Shown: positions 48,077 through 58,661 of the stretch, in pieces
Numbering within the stretch: position 1 is the stretch's first letter
How the letters are laid out: the number at the start of each line of letters is the position of its first letter
Source: Neobacillus pocheonensis
GTDB taxonomy: Bacteria > Bacillota > Bacilli > Bacillales > Cytobacillaceae
Direction of reading: 5' to 3'
NCBI GenBank assembly: GCA_023702235.1
Contig: JAMQCR010000002.1
Span: 806,001 to 870,000 of the forward strand
DNA: 64,000 nucleotides
Position numbers and translations under genes: made by a program
The notes under the pieces: generated by a model
Told to the model about the DNA's origin: nothing
Database searches by the model: none
What the model saw: only the letters and a program-made list of their open reading frames with translations

Positions 48077-48768
48077 CGAGTTCTGGAGCAAAAATACTGG
48101 TTATCGATGATGAACCCCAGATTCAAAAGTTATTACGTGTTACTTTGCAGGCCTAGGGGTTTGAAATTGTCGCGGCATCCTCGGGGGAAGAAGGTATTCT
48201 TAAAACGACAATGGTTCGCCCGGATCTTATTGTATTGGATTTAGGATTACCTGATATCCCAGGTATGGAAGTTCTTCACCGCATTCGCGAATGGACCCAA
48301 ATACCGATTGTTGTTCTGACGGCAAAGGACCGGGAAGAAGATAAGATTACTGCACTAGATAGCGGAGCGGATGATTATGTGACGAAACCGTTTGGAATGG
48401 GTGAACTCGTTGCTCGGATTCGGGTTGCATTAAGACATAATGCCAAATCACAGGATGAACCTATCTTGGATTTTGGAAGGCTTGTCATTGATTTGTCTGG
48501 GCGAACTGTTGAATTAGATGGCGAGAAAATTAAACTGACCCCAACGGAATATGAACTTTTGAAAATACTTGCTACGAATGCTGGGCGTGTTATGACTCAT
48601 AAACAATTGCTTCAGCAGGTTTGGGGTGGCCATCAATATGATACGGATAGTCATTATTTGCGAGTATATATCGGGCATTTGCGAAAAAAGATTGAAACCT
48701 ATCCCGCTAGGCCGAACTTTATCATTACAGAACCAGGAATTGGTTATCGATTTATGACAAATACTTAA
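48073..48768 (+). pseudogene. kdpE: Response regulator KdpE with in-frame TAG
   Basis: OmpR/PhoB-type regulator: ILVIDDEPQIQKLLRVTLQA, then TAG at 48154-48156 (codon 28), then GFEIVAASSGEEG, the phosphoacceptor Asp in IVLDLGLPD, TAKDREEDKI, and a winged-helix domain to GYRFMTNT. Only the one codon is wrong; TAT or similar would restore it. A shorter product could start at ATG 48211 but would lack part of the receiver. The lesion would uncouple KdpD from the operon unless read through. Confidence 0.88.
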
Positions 48769-48880
48769 TTTTTGCCTTAACTTAATTCGTTTGTTTTAGT
48801 TGATTCAGTGTGTAAAAACTAATGAATTCATTTACAGTGTGGACCTTTCAAATGGAACTGATTTTTATGCTTACCGAAAT

Positions 48881-48920
48881 AAAGCCGTTTTTCCCATTAA
48901 TACTGGAAAAAACGGCTTTT
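48881..48920 (+). terminator. kdp operon terminator
   Basis: AAAGCCGTTTTT pairs with AAAAAACGGCTTT around CCCATTAATACTGG and is followed by T. Confidence 0.8.
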
Positions 48921-48957
48921 ACATTACAATCATGTATTAACATAATTCTTTTAAAAA

Positions 48958-49216
48958 ATGAAGTGAAGCAAGTTCGTGAACATTATCCAGAACAATGGGT
49001 TCTTGTTGAGGCCATCTCTGCTTACTCAAAAAATTCAATACGCTATCTCGAAGAATTATCCGACATTTCAAATATCCCCGAGTCAACTCTGGCATGTAAA
49101 GAATACAAAAACTACACCTAGCCGACCCTTCCGATGAATATTATATTTTCCATACAGACCATGAAACAATTGAAGTAAAAGAGCAGAAATTGACCGGAAT
49201 TAGTAGAGATCTTTAA
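48958..49216 (+). pseudogene. Small conserved Bacillus protein, broken copy A
   Basis: After ATG 48958 the reading KQVREHYPEQWVLVEAISAYSK, RYLEELSDISN continues, after a frame shift, with DPSDEYYIFHTDHETIEVKEQ and a stop at 49216. The third codon has lost a G (AAGTGAAGC versus AAGTGGAAGC in copy B). A protein of about 85 residues of unknown function is common in bacilli. Confidence 0.6.
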
Positions 49217-49345
49217 TGAAAAAGCAGCATTTCGTAAATAGAAAGACCTCATTTAGATGCCTCACGGTGAACTTAACCATTGGGGGCTTGAATAATCTTG
49301 TCCCTTTTGTGGTCCTATTTCTAACTTAGAGAACTGTATTATCAG

Positions 49346-49457
49346 GGGTAAGTAGATCCCTGCTTAGCAAAATAGAAAGAGGAGAGGTAAATGGTTCCAA
49401 AATAAATTTAGAGAAAATTTCACTAGCCCTAAACTTGAATAAGGAGCTCTGGGGTTA
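49346..49457 (+). pseudogene. XRE-family helix-turn-helix remnant
   Basis: VSRSLLSKIERGEVNGSKINLEKISLALNLNKELW split across this stretch is the recognition-helix half of an XRE DNA-binding domain. The start and the C-terminal part are missing. Confidence 0.55.
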
Positions 49458-49465
49458 TATCTATT

Positions 49466-50026
49466 TTGAAGGGTTCGTTTGTGAATGCATCATTTCTAGG
49501 TGAATCCATGATGATCATGATGTTAGTTCCTTTCATTTCCAATTCGCAAAAGATGCTTAAGCCCACTCTAATAGCGATATGTATTCCATCCTTAATCGCC
49601 GTCATTACAGCAATTTTTGTAATTATGACATTCGGAACCAATATCGGATCCACCTTAATTTTTCCGTACTTTAGCATGGTGCGATTTATTAATTATCTGG
49701 AATTTATTCAAAACATGGATGTCTGGATTATGTTCATTTGGATTTTTAGCGTCTATGTAAAACTAGCCATTTACCTGTTCATCAACAGTTATGGAACCGC
49801 ACAATTGATTGGCATCAAGAATTGGCGGATCATCATCGGATTTGCGGCCACAGTCATTTTTACGATTTCTTTAGTGCCGGCCAACGTCATAGGTCTGTTG
49901 GATTTTACGAAATTCGTATGGATTATTTACATTTTTCCAATTTTCATTGTAGGATTGCCGATCATTCTACTGCTCGTTAGTCTTCTAAAGGCCAATCACT
50001 GGCACAGGGTCAGAAATAGCGACTAA
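49466..50026 (+). pseudogene. GerAB-type spore germination permease, C-terminal half
   Basis: The 186-residue frame holds about five membrane helices with SFLGESMMIMMLVPFI and FIWIFSVYVKLAIYLF, as in endospore germination proteins (GerAB/GerKB, APC superfamily). A full gene has about 365 residues; the first half is absent and replaced by the XRE fragment. No GerAA or GerAC gene is nearby. Confidence 0.75.
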
Positions 50027-50297
50027 TCCTAACTGGGGGAAATTGAATTAAATAAAGTTAACAATTGTCTGCTTACAGATTCTTCGCGCGTAATGGCTGA
50101 GATTTGACATGTCAATCCAAAGTCCGCTATGGGAATGGCTTTAACTGTACCATTGGTCTGATGAATAAAGATTTCAGGAAAAATGGCAATACCCAAGAGC
50201 TACATACGAAAATATGTTCAAAATTTAAATGCCCCAGTAAAATTCTCAGAGTTGTAGCAAAAATTGCAAGGGGTTTAATTGACGGTTAATCGCCGGT

Positions 50298-50327
50298 AAT
50301 CGCCTATGAAAAAGGGCGATTTTTTTA
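50298..50327 (+). terminator. Rho-independent terminator
   Basis: ATCGCC pairs with GGCGAT and is followed by TTTTTTAT. Confidence 0.75.
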
Positions 50328-50336
50328 TATCAGAAA

Positions 50337-50357
50337 ACCCCCAGTTCGACTGGGGGC
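50337..50357. terminator. Strong GC hairpin
   Basis: CCCCCAGT-TCG-ACTGGGGG, eight perfect pairs, without a T run on the plus strand. Confidence 0.5.
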
Positions 50358-50530
50358 TCAGGGAAGCTTATAACTATGAGTAGTCATCAGGAATGGGATA
50401 AAGTTATTGTCATTTATGACATCAAGTTCTTGTCAACCGACATTTGTGTAACGACAGAAAACTGATTACTTTGGCAGCAGGAAATTGTTAACTCACATCG
50501 TATGCATAGATGTATGTCTATGACTGACAG

Positions 50531-50567
50531 TGTACAAAATAGCTTCTCACTCAGGATATTTTGTACA
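50531..50567. repeat. 11-bp perfect inverted repeat TGTACAAAATA
   Basis: TGTACAAAATA (50531-50541) and TATTTTGTACA (50557-50567) flank a 15-base loop in an otherwise gene-free stretch 50.03-50.68 kb. It could be an operator or a mobile-element end. Confidence 0.6.
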
Positions 50568-50660
50568 GTATGATATTTAAGTACAAATATAATTTATGCA
50601 AATAAAACTTTTACGAAGGTGCTTTATATTGTCTCATTAATTTAGGTTAGCCCAATTCCT

Positions 50661-50690
50661 GAAAAATGGAATAGACCTTTTTTTATTCCA
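50661..50690 (-). terminator. Terminator of the sigma-54 activator gene
   Basis: On the minus strand TGGAATA, loop, TATTCCA is followed by TTTTTC; the stem overlaps the stop codon. Confidence 0.7.
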
Positions 50691-52041
50691 CTACATCTTC
50701 GCAAAACTGACTGATCATCTTAACTGCCCTCGTTTGACTGATATTTAAATCCTTTGCTACTTTTCTTGAGCTTTTATATTTTTTATAGGATTGCAGCACC
50801 AGCGTTTTCTTCACATGTTCAATCGCATCATCCAGATTAGAGGGGAGGATATTTTGCGTTTGTGGTTTTATATTTTTTAAGATTAATTCAGGCAAGTCGC
50901 CCTGTTGGATGATAGAATCGCTGGTGACCACCAGCCTTTCCAGGACATTTTCAAGCTGGCGGATGTTTCCCGGCCAGGAATACCAATAAAATAGGTCCAA
51001 GCATTCCTGTGAGATAATCTTATTCATTTCATATTTCTTATTAAATTTATATAAAAAATTATAGGTTAACGGGATGATATCTTCCCGGCGCTCCCTTAAC
51101 GGCGGAAGGTGGATATCAATAATGTTCAGGCGATAAAATAAATCTTCACGAAACTGATTATTTCGCACCATGTCAATTAAATCGCGGTTGGTTGCGGCGA
51201 TAATCCGGACATCTTCTTTTTTCATTGCGTGTCCGCCAATCGGAAGGAACTGTTTTTCTTGAATGACTTGGAGAAGCTTTGCTTGAAGCGATAATGGCAT
51301 TTCGCCAATTTCATCGAGGAATAATGTGCCTTGATCCGCGATTTCAAGCAAGCCTTTTTTTCCATACTTGCTTGCACCAGTAAATGCGCCTTCTGTATAG
51401 CCGAAAAGCTCTGATTCTAATAAATCCTCAGGTAAAGCAGCGCAGTTAATTTTTAAAAACGTTTTGTCTTGTCGCATGCTTATATCATGAATGTAATGAG
51501 ATAAAACCCCTTTACCTGTTCCTGATTCACCTTGGATTAAAATGGTTGAATCTACTTTCGCAATTTTTTCGCAAACTTTTAAGATATTTTTCATCTTTTC
51601 ACAGTTTGTGATTGGGGTAGAGCTGGTATTGTTATTTGAAGATGAATTATTTTGTTTTTCCTTTTTAATACTTTTATAGTTTTGTAACTCCTGTGAGGTT
51701 GTCACGACAAGTTCGATTTCGTTTTGGTCATTTAGAATAGGGACAGCAGTTGTTAAAAGTTCCGCCCCAAGATAAGTTGTTTGCTTAATACTGACAGGTT
51801 TTTTTTCTTTGAATACTATAGGGACTATGGAAGGTTTCCAATACCCTTTTGCAAATAATTCTTCGTTATATTTCCCCACAACCTCTTCCGGTTTTAACCC
51901 GTAATGTTTTTCACATACGCTATTAACGAAAACGATTCGTTGTTCAGAGTCGATTACAAAAATTTCGTCTGATGAATTATCAAGAATTTTTTTTAATGTC
52001 TCAACAGTGATTTCGAACGGACTTTGTGTTCCAGAAACCAT
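50683..52041 (-). CDS. Sigma-54-dependent transcriptional activator with PAS domain
   Basis: The 452-aa protein has an N-terminal PAS domain (about 12-115), a linker rich in Ser/Asn (about 128-140), an AAA+ domain with Walker A GESGTGKG, the sigma-54 contact loop GAFTGA, Walker B TLFLDEIG and the arginine-finger region FREDLFYRLN, and a C-terminal helix-turn-helix (SSRKVAKDLNISQTRAVKMI). GGAGG precedes the ATG at 52041. It is divergent from the catabolic genes at 52.4-60 kb, whose promoter is of sigma-54 type, so it is almost certainly their activator. Confidence 0.93.
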   Translation of the reverse strand: MVSGTQSPFEITVETLKKILDNSSDEIFVIDSEQRIVFVNSVCEKHYGLKPEEVVGKYNEELFAKGYWKPSIVPIVFKEKKPVSIKQTTYLGAELLTTAVPILNDQNEIELVVTTSQELQNYKSIKKEKQNNSSSNNNTSSTPITNCEKMKNILKVCEKIAKVDSTILIQGESGTGKGVLSHYIHDISMRQDKTFLKINCAALPEDLLESELFGYTEGAFTGASKYGKKGLLEIADQGTLFLDEIGEMPLSLQAKLLQVIQEKQFLPIGGHAMKKEDVRIIAATNRDLIDMVRNNQFREDLFYRLNIIDIHLPPLRERREDIIPLTYNFLYKFNKKYEMNKIISQECLDLFYWYSWPGNIRQLENVLERLVVTSDSIIQQGDLPELILKNIKPQTQNILPSNLDDAIEHVKKTLVLQSYKKYKSSRKVAKDLNISQTRAVKMISQFCEDVVE

Positions 52042-52068
52042 TTTAGGATTCCTCCATTAACAAGGTGA

Positions 52069-52110
52069 GTTAGTGTTGATTCAAGTGAGTTATTATCAAC
52101 TCGATTTTTG
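52069..52110. promoter_or_regulatory. Candidate activator binding site
   Basis: GTTGAT and ATCAAC form an inverted repeat about 90 bases upstream of the -24 box, a normal enhancer distance for sigma-54 activators. Confidence 0.4.
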
Positions 52111-52176
52111 AACGAAATTTGAACAAATTCCAAAAGAAAAGCGGCAATATTCCAATTAATCCAGCTATTTAAAGTT

Positions 52177-52193
52177 TTGGCATGATACTTGCA
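52177..52193 (+). promoter_or_regulatory. Sigma-54 promoter (-24/-12)
   Basis: TTGGCATGATACTTGCA has GG (52179-52180) and GC (52191-52192) separated by exactly 10 bases, matching the consensus TTGGCAC-N5-TTGC. Two GAGTT(T)A..TTAAACA repeats follow downstream. Confidence 0.85.
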
Positions 52194-52437
52194 TTAATTA
52201 AAAGTGAGTTTAGTTAAACATATCTTTCTGAGTTAATTAAACAAAATATTCATTATCTTGTAAACGCTTAATTTTTACTATTTTCACGTTGCATTTAAGA
52301 ATTACAAAAGTGAATTGAAAATGATTCATATTAATAATTTGCTTTTTAAGGGGGAGATGGCATTCACATAACACAAAATTGGTTTTTAGATAAGAATTTT
52401 TAAAAATACTATGTTACCAATTAGGAGGAAAAACGAA

Positions 52438-53522
52438 ATGGCTACTTATAATGAAGTTCAAAATAAAGCAAATCGAACATTTGAAAGAACATTAACTTAT
52501 GATTTATATACTGATCCAAAAGTATATCAGCAAGAAATGGAAGATGTGTTTGCAAAATCGTGGCAATTAGTTGGTCATGTGAGCCAGTTGGAAAAACCAG
52601 GACAATTTTTTACCACTGATGTAGCAGGTGAGCCGATTATTGTTACGCGAGGAATGGATGAAGTCATTCGTGCATTTTATAATGTTTGTCCGCACCGTGC
52701 AACAAAGCTGGAGAAAAATGAGTCCGGTCAAAAGAAAATCCTGCAATGCGGCTACCATGGCTGGACATTCCATTTAAATGGGGAATTGAATAAAGCTCCT
52801 AACTTTACCGGTGAAGACGCTCACTGTGTCAGCGACCGTTGTTTAAGACCTGTAAAAATGGAAATCTTGGAATCATTAATTTTTGTAAACCTTGATGATA
52901 ACGCTAAATCCCTCCTTGAGACTTATGGTGATTTCTTTGATCGTTTAGGAAAATTCCCATTCATGGGAGAACTGAAAAGAATTAATCAGAAAACCCGTGT
53001 CATTAAATCGAACTGGAAAGCGTTCATTGACAACTATTTGGAGTGCGATCACTGCCATGTTGCCCACCCAAGCTTCGTTGCTACTTTAGATATGAAAAAC
53101 TATCAAATTGTTACCTGTCAAAACTATTCCGTTCAAGGCTCAGTTGTAAAACCGGATAAAACGATGGGAACAACAGATTTAAATGAAGCGGAGATGCAAG
53201 GCGGAGAGTTCTATTGGTTATGGCTAACCTGATGGTAACAATTTACCCTGGTCCGGGAAATATGGCAACCATCCAGATGATTCCGATTGACCATGAAACT
53301 ACTCTAGGGGTTTATACTTACTACTTTAGAGATGAAAATCTAACACAGGAAGAAAAGGATTTAGTCGCTTTTGCAGAACAAGTGAGACAGGAAGATGTTG
53401 AGTTAGTAGAATTAGAGCAAATTGGATTCCGTTCCCGTGCCTTTAACCAAGGAGTATATTCTCAATCTGAAAAGGCAATTGTTCAATTCCACGAAATGGT
53501 ATTGGAGGCGTTAGGGCGATGA
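52438..53522 (+). pseudogene. Rieske non-heme iron oxygenase, CntA/YeaW-like, frameshifted
   Basis: The Rieske cluster ligands are in CPHRATKL and CGYHGW (about residues 85-110). The catalytic iron site reads DNYLECDHCHVAHPSF, with Glu before Cys as in carnitine oxygenase CntA/YeaW (NYLECYHC). The first frame ends at 53232 and the second continues IYPGPGNMATIQMIPIDHET; one C lost near 53222 explains it. ATG 52438 follows AGGAGG. Such enzymes demethylate or cleave quaternary amines. A reductase partner is not in the window. Confidence 0.85.
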
Positions 53523-54968
53523 CAAATATAAAGGTTGCAGAAAAAAAACATTTATTTATTAATGGCCGTGATGTAGAGGCTGACGCCTATGCACCGCTTT
53601 ACTCTCCATATTCAGATGAGTTAATCGCCGAAATTGCCATGGCAGATGAGCATTTAACAAAAGAGGCGATTAAAGCAGCGCAGGAAGCGTTTCAAGTGAT
53701 CTCAAAAATGCCAGCATTTGAGAGGTCAGCAATTTTAGAAAAAGTGGTAGAATTATTGAAAGAAAGAGCAGACGAAGCGGCCGAAGTAATCGCTATCGAA
53801 GCAGCGAAGCCGATTTCCTTTGCCATAGGGGAAGTATTAAGAACAATTGAAACTTATAAATTTGCGGCAGAAGAAGCAAAAAGGATTCATGGTGAAACGA
53901 TTCCCTTAGATGCTGCACCAGGCGGAGTGGGAAGAATCGGTTATACCGTTCGTAAACCGATTGGAGTCATTGGAGCAATTACGCCGTTTAACTTTCCTAT
54001 GAATCTAGTTGCCCATAAGGTTGGACCAGCGATTGCCTCCGGAAATTCAATCGTGTTAAAGCCTGCTTCGCAGACGCCTTTATCCGCATTATATATTGCC
54101 GAGCTTTTTAAAGAAGCGGGGCTTCCAGATGGGGTATTGAATGTCGTGACAGGATCCGGTTCAGTTGTCGGTGAGGCAATTATAAAAGATGACCTTGTCA
54201 AAATGATTACGTTTACGGGAAGTCCTGCTGTAGGAATTGGAATCCGCAATAAAGCTGGATTAAAGAAAACAACTTTAGAGCTTGGGTCGAATGCAGCGGT
54301 GATTTTAGATAAAGGTACAAATATTGATCAGGTTATCGACCGTTGTATTATGGGGGCATTTTCGAATCAAGGGCAGGTATGTATTTCCTTGCAGCGCGTT
54401 TATGCCCATGAAGAGGTATATGATCAATTTGTTGAAAAATTCGTTGAAGCATCAAAGAAATTAAAGGTTGGTAATCCATTAGATCCGGAAACCTATATTT
54501 CTTCGTTAATTTCCAAAAAGGAAACGGAACGAGCTTTAAGTTGGATTGAAGAAGCAAAACAAAATGCGGCAGTGGTTTTAGTCGGGGGAAAACTAAAAGA
54601 TGGTATTTTAGAGCCAACCATAATCGTTAATGTTGACCCGCTGTTAAAAGTATCATGCCAAGAAGTATTTGCTCCAATTGTGATTGTAAATAAAGTAAAA
54701 TCAGTTGAAGAAGCAATTGAATACGTGAACAATTCAAGATACGGTCTGCAAGCAGGTGTCTATACAAAAAATATTGATCACGCGCTATTCGCAACTGAGG
54801 CTCTTGAAGTAGGGGCAGTAATGATCAATGACATTCCAACCTTCCGTGTTGACCACATGCCTTACGGTGGTGTAAAGGAGAGCGGAAAATGGCCGTGAAG
54901 GAATCAAATATGCAGTCGAGGAAATGACGGAATTAAAATTAGTTGTATGGAACAGAGGCGAAAAATAA
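53519..54968 (+). pseudogene. Aldehyde dehydrogenase, frameshifted near the C terminus
   Basis: NAD(P)-dependent aldehyde dehydrogenase with GAITPFNFPMNLVAHKVGPA, the catalytic Glu in LELGSNAAVI and the catalytic Cys in NQGQVCISLQRV. The frame is open to 54898. Removing one A from AAAA near 54888 gives ESGNGREGIKYAVEEMTE and a stop at 54966. The start overlaps the Rieske stop by 4 bases and the stop overlaps the next ATG (TAATG), so the genes are coupled. After a CntA-like oxygenase it may oxidise malic semialdehyde. Confidence 0.87.
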
Positions 54969-56046
54969 TGAGCACCTATAAAATTGCCGTTATTCCTGGA
55001 GATGGGATTGGCCGGAAGTTCTCCAGGAAGGAATAAAGGTTTTAAATAAAATCGCCGAATTGGATGGTTCTCTCCAATTCGAGTACACATACTTTCCATG
55101 GGGATGTGAGTATTACACAAAGCATGGTGTAATGATGGATGATGACGGGATTGAAAAATTGCTAACCTTTGATGCGATTTTCCTCGGGGCTGTCGGTTAT
55201 CCTGGAGTTCCTGATCATATTTCATTATGGGATTTACTTTTAAAGATTAGAAAAGGCTTTGACCAATATATTAATATCCGTCCAATCAAGTTAATTAAAG
55301 GTGCAACATGCCCATTGAAGGACGTGAAGCGGGAAGAAGTGGACATGCTGTTTATCCGCGAAAATAGTGAGGGTGAATATGCAGGGGCTGGAGATTGGTT
55401 ATTTAAAGGTCAAGAGAACGAAGTTGTCCTGCAAACGGGAGTCTTTTCCCGAAAAGGAACGGAACGTGTCATCCGCTATGCGTTTGAAACGGCAAGAAAA
55501 GAAGGAAAATCTCTTACAAGCATTAGTAAAGGAAATGCCCTGAATTATTCGATGGTTTTCTGGGATCAGATTTTTGAAGAAGTAAGTAAAGAGTATCCAG
55601 ATGTAAAAACCGCTTCCTATCTTGTTGATGCTGCGGCGATGTTAATGATTAATGACCCGAAGCGATTTGAAGTCGTGGTTACTTCAAATTTATTTGGTGA
55701 TATTTTAACTGATTTAGGTGCAGCCTTGGCGGGGGGATTGGGCTTGCAGCGGGAGCGAATATCAATCCGGAAAGAAATTATCCTTCGATGTTTGAGCCGA
55801 TTCACGGATCTGCACCTGATATTGCGGGAAAAGGACTGCCAATCCTTTGGCGACAATTTGGTCTGCAGCCAGCTACTCAACTTTTTAGGATATGATCATT
55901 ACGGGAAACTCGTACTAGAGGCAATTGAGGAACTGCTTTTGGAAGGGAAGGTTTTAACGCCAGATATGAAGGGACAAGCTACCACTTCCGAAGTTGGGAA
56001 TCGTGCTGTAGAGATTATTCAGTCTCTTACTTCAATAAAGGCTTAA
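54968..56046 (+). pseudogene. D-malate/tartrate dehydrogenase (decarboxylating), several frameshifts
   Basis: This member of the isopropylmalate dehydrogenase family begins STYKIAVIPGDGIG, breaks after a lost C near 55010, then reads PWGCEYYTKHGVMM, GAVGYPGVPDHISLWDLLL, FDQYINIRPIKL and DILTDLGAALAGGLGL. More breaks near 55740, 55840 and 55890 interrupt MFEPIHGSAPDIAGK and LLNFLGYDHYGK. The pattern fits DmlA/YeaU or tartrate dehydrogenase, making pyruvate. In E. coli dmlA lies next to yeaW/yeaX, a parallel arrangement. Confidence 0.85.
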
Positions 56047-56230
56047 TGTTCATTTCTTTTGGAGGAAAATGGTAGCACTATTTATAGATTTATCCCCTTC
56101 TTTTTGGTTTCAATTAAAAGAAGGGGGACTTATCCAAGATGAATTATCAAATAATGCAGAAGCGGAACAATTAAAGGCACAATCGAAACATAAAAATCTG
56201 AAAATTTAAAAAATAAAGGGGGAAAAGCAA

Positions 56231-57636
56231 GTGAAAGTAGAACAACATAGTATTGATTATATCCCGGATTCGGAACGGCACGGCAAAGCACGGGATTTAT
56301 TTAATATCTGGTTTAGTGGGAACATGCAGCTTACACCGGTTATTACCGGGGCTGTTGCCATATCACTTGGTCTGAACGTATTCTGGGCGCTCATTGCCGT
56401 GATTCTCGGCAACTTGATCGGTGGATTGTTTATGGCGACACACTCTGCCCAATGCCTAAAGCTTGGCATACCTCAAATGATTCAAAGCAGAGCACAATTT
56501 GGTGTCATCGGCGCTATCATGCCATTGATTCTCGTCATGGTCATGTACATCGGATCTGTATACTACAGTGGTTTACTAGGTGCACAGGCCATCCATAGCG
56601 CTATCCCTGCAATTCCTGTTTGGCTTGCAATGATTGTACTCAACGGTGTCACTTTGATTGTCACCACCTATGGGTATGACCTCATCCATAAAATTGAGAA
56701 ATATTTCGCTATTGTCTTTGCAATCGTTTTCATCTTAATAACGGTCGAAGCCATCCGACTTCCATTACCTGCACATAGTTGGTCGGTTTCCAGTTTTAAA
56801 GTTGGCCATTTTTGATGGCACTAAGTGTTTGCACCACTTGGCTGCTGACATATGCACCATACGTCGCCGATTACTCTCGGTACTTACCACGCAACACATC
56901 GCCGCGGGCAACGTTTGGCTGGACATATGCTGGTGGTGTTCTCGGGACAGGCTGGACGATGGCGCTGGGCGTAATCCTTATCGCATCTTCCCCAAAATTC
57001 GGGATCGATCCGACTGGATTTCTTGCAAACATGGTCGGTCACAGTTTGGCACCGATCATCTATATCGTCATTGTGCTAGGGATCCTTGGCGTTAACGTGC
57101 TGAATCTCTACTGTGCATTCATGGCAACAGTTACGTCAATTGAGCCGTTCACGAAAATAAAAGTGACACCAACCAAACGCTTTAGCATCCTGGCGATCTG
57201 CACGATTATTGCGACATGGCTCGGCATCGTTGGTCAAGGCAACCTTGTGACCATCATGAATGATTTCATGTTATTGCTTCAGTATATCATGGTGCCGTGG
57301 AGCGCGATCAACCTAGTCGACTACTACGTGCTTCGTCGTGGAAATTATAGTATCAAAGATATTTTTGATGTAAACGGCAAATACGGAAAATTCAACTGGA
57401 CTTGTATTGGCTCATACCTTATCAGCATCGTAGCACAAATTCCCTTCATGAATGTAGAGGGGATATATGAAGGACCCATTTCGAAAGCCATCGGTCACGC
57501 TGACATTTCATGGTCCATTGCCTTAATCTTACCAGCCGTCCTCTACTACTACGGGATGAAAGCCAAATTGACAGCGACGGGTGAACTTCAAGAAATCGAG
57601 CGCATCTATGCTGCAAAAAAAATAGTCAATCATTAA
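56231..57636 (+). pseudogene. NCS1-family permease (cytosine/purine/allantoin type), frameshifted
   Basis: A twelve-helix nucleobase:cation symporter-1 relative. The first frame (56231-56815) has LFNIWFSGNMQLTPVITGA and IPQMIQSRAQFGVIGA, motifs of the family. The second (56812-57636) has YAPYVADYSRYLPRN and NLVDYYVLRRGNYSI. The frame changes near 56808, where one T is missing in a T5 run. GGGGGAA precedes the start, annotated here at GTG/ATG 56231. It probably imports the substrate of the oxygenase pathway. Confidence 0.87.
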
Positions 57637-57799
57637 CCTGGGTGCTCTGCCACTGCCCCAAAAATAGTACTGGAAAACATTCAGCACTGAAAAGAGAAAA
57701 ACGACTGTTAAAATGCTCATTCATATTTCAGTATTTTTATTGTCAAATTTTTTAAATTTCAATGAATTATTAAATAGAGTATTTCTTGGTATGGTTCCG

Positions 57800-58581
57800 T
57801 TTGTATAACGATTACATTAGGTCAAAATATGTGGCCGCACTGCTTCGGGACCAATTTGTCATCATAGTATGAAACCGCTTTAATAAAAAATACGGCAATT
57901 TTGAATTTCAATCCAATTGTTCTTGTCTTTATCCTGTTTATTGGGTTTACGGCTGTATTGCAAATACCAAATTTGCAGGTAACAGCATCGGACTTGGCTT
58001 TGTTTAAAATTGGCAAAGCCTTGCTTCCGACTTAGTTTGTATGCGTGATTGGGGCTGCAGGATTGCTTGCCGCCCCTATTTCTTGTTCCTTACTGATCCT
58101 GAAAGCAGCAACGCTTCTTTCAAAAAATATTTATTAACAGTTTAAGACCAATACATCTGAACAAAAGCTGGAAAAATTAACGCGTATTTTTCTTCCAATT
58201 ATTGCTTCAGTTTCTTTATTTTTTACTTTCTATGGCGGAGACACGATGATTGCCATGCTGACAATGGCTTACAGCTTTGTTCTCCAGCTATTCCCGCCTC
58301 TTGCTTTCAGTTTAATGAAGAAGAATCCGGTCAGTAAGATTGGGGCTTCCATTGGGATGATTGTCGGTGTGTCCATCGTTGCTTATCAAGCATTGGAAGG
58401 CACAACGATGGCTACGATGTTTCCAAGTGCTCCACACTTCATTCAGGATTTAGATATTGATGTCGTTGCTATTACCATTAATACGGTTGTTATGCTTGCT
58501 GTCAGCATGTTTACGAACAAAGTGGCTGTGATCCATGAAGAACCAATCAACCAATCTATAATAAATGCTGCTATCCCATGA
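57800..58581 (+). pseudogene. Sodium:solute symporter-family remnant
   Basis: Reading fragments QIPNLQVTASDLALFKIGKALLP split by stops, GAAGLLAAPISCSLLILKAATLLSKNIY, IFLPIIASVSLFFTFYGG, TMAYSFVLQLFPPLAFSL and VAVIHEEP match the C-terminal half of an SSS-type symporter (pantothenate permease-like). The start is missing and there are several stops, so it is decayed. Confidence 0.7.
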
Positions 58582-58661
58582 GGTCTATGACTCGTGGAAT
58601 AGTATTTTTTGAGATTAAAAGCTGAGTCCAAAACAAATTAAGCAGAAAATGGGTGATTACT

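Larger units (their letters stand above)
48657..49272 (+). repeat. Duplicated segment A (kdpE tail to small pseudogene)
   Basis: About 615 bases are repeated with only scattered changes at 62147-62762. The segment covers the last 37 codons of kdpE, its terminator and the small pseudogene behind it. Confidence 0.9.

Noticed and set aside
49429..49677. Minus-strand frame over the GerAB remnant
   Set aside because: The plus strand shows clear membrane-helix and GerAB motifs; the reverse frame does not.
50104..50289. 61-codon frame after the GerAB remnant
   Set aside because: No ribosome site, no recognisable motif, and it ends within a terminator region.
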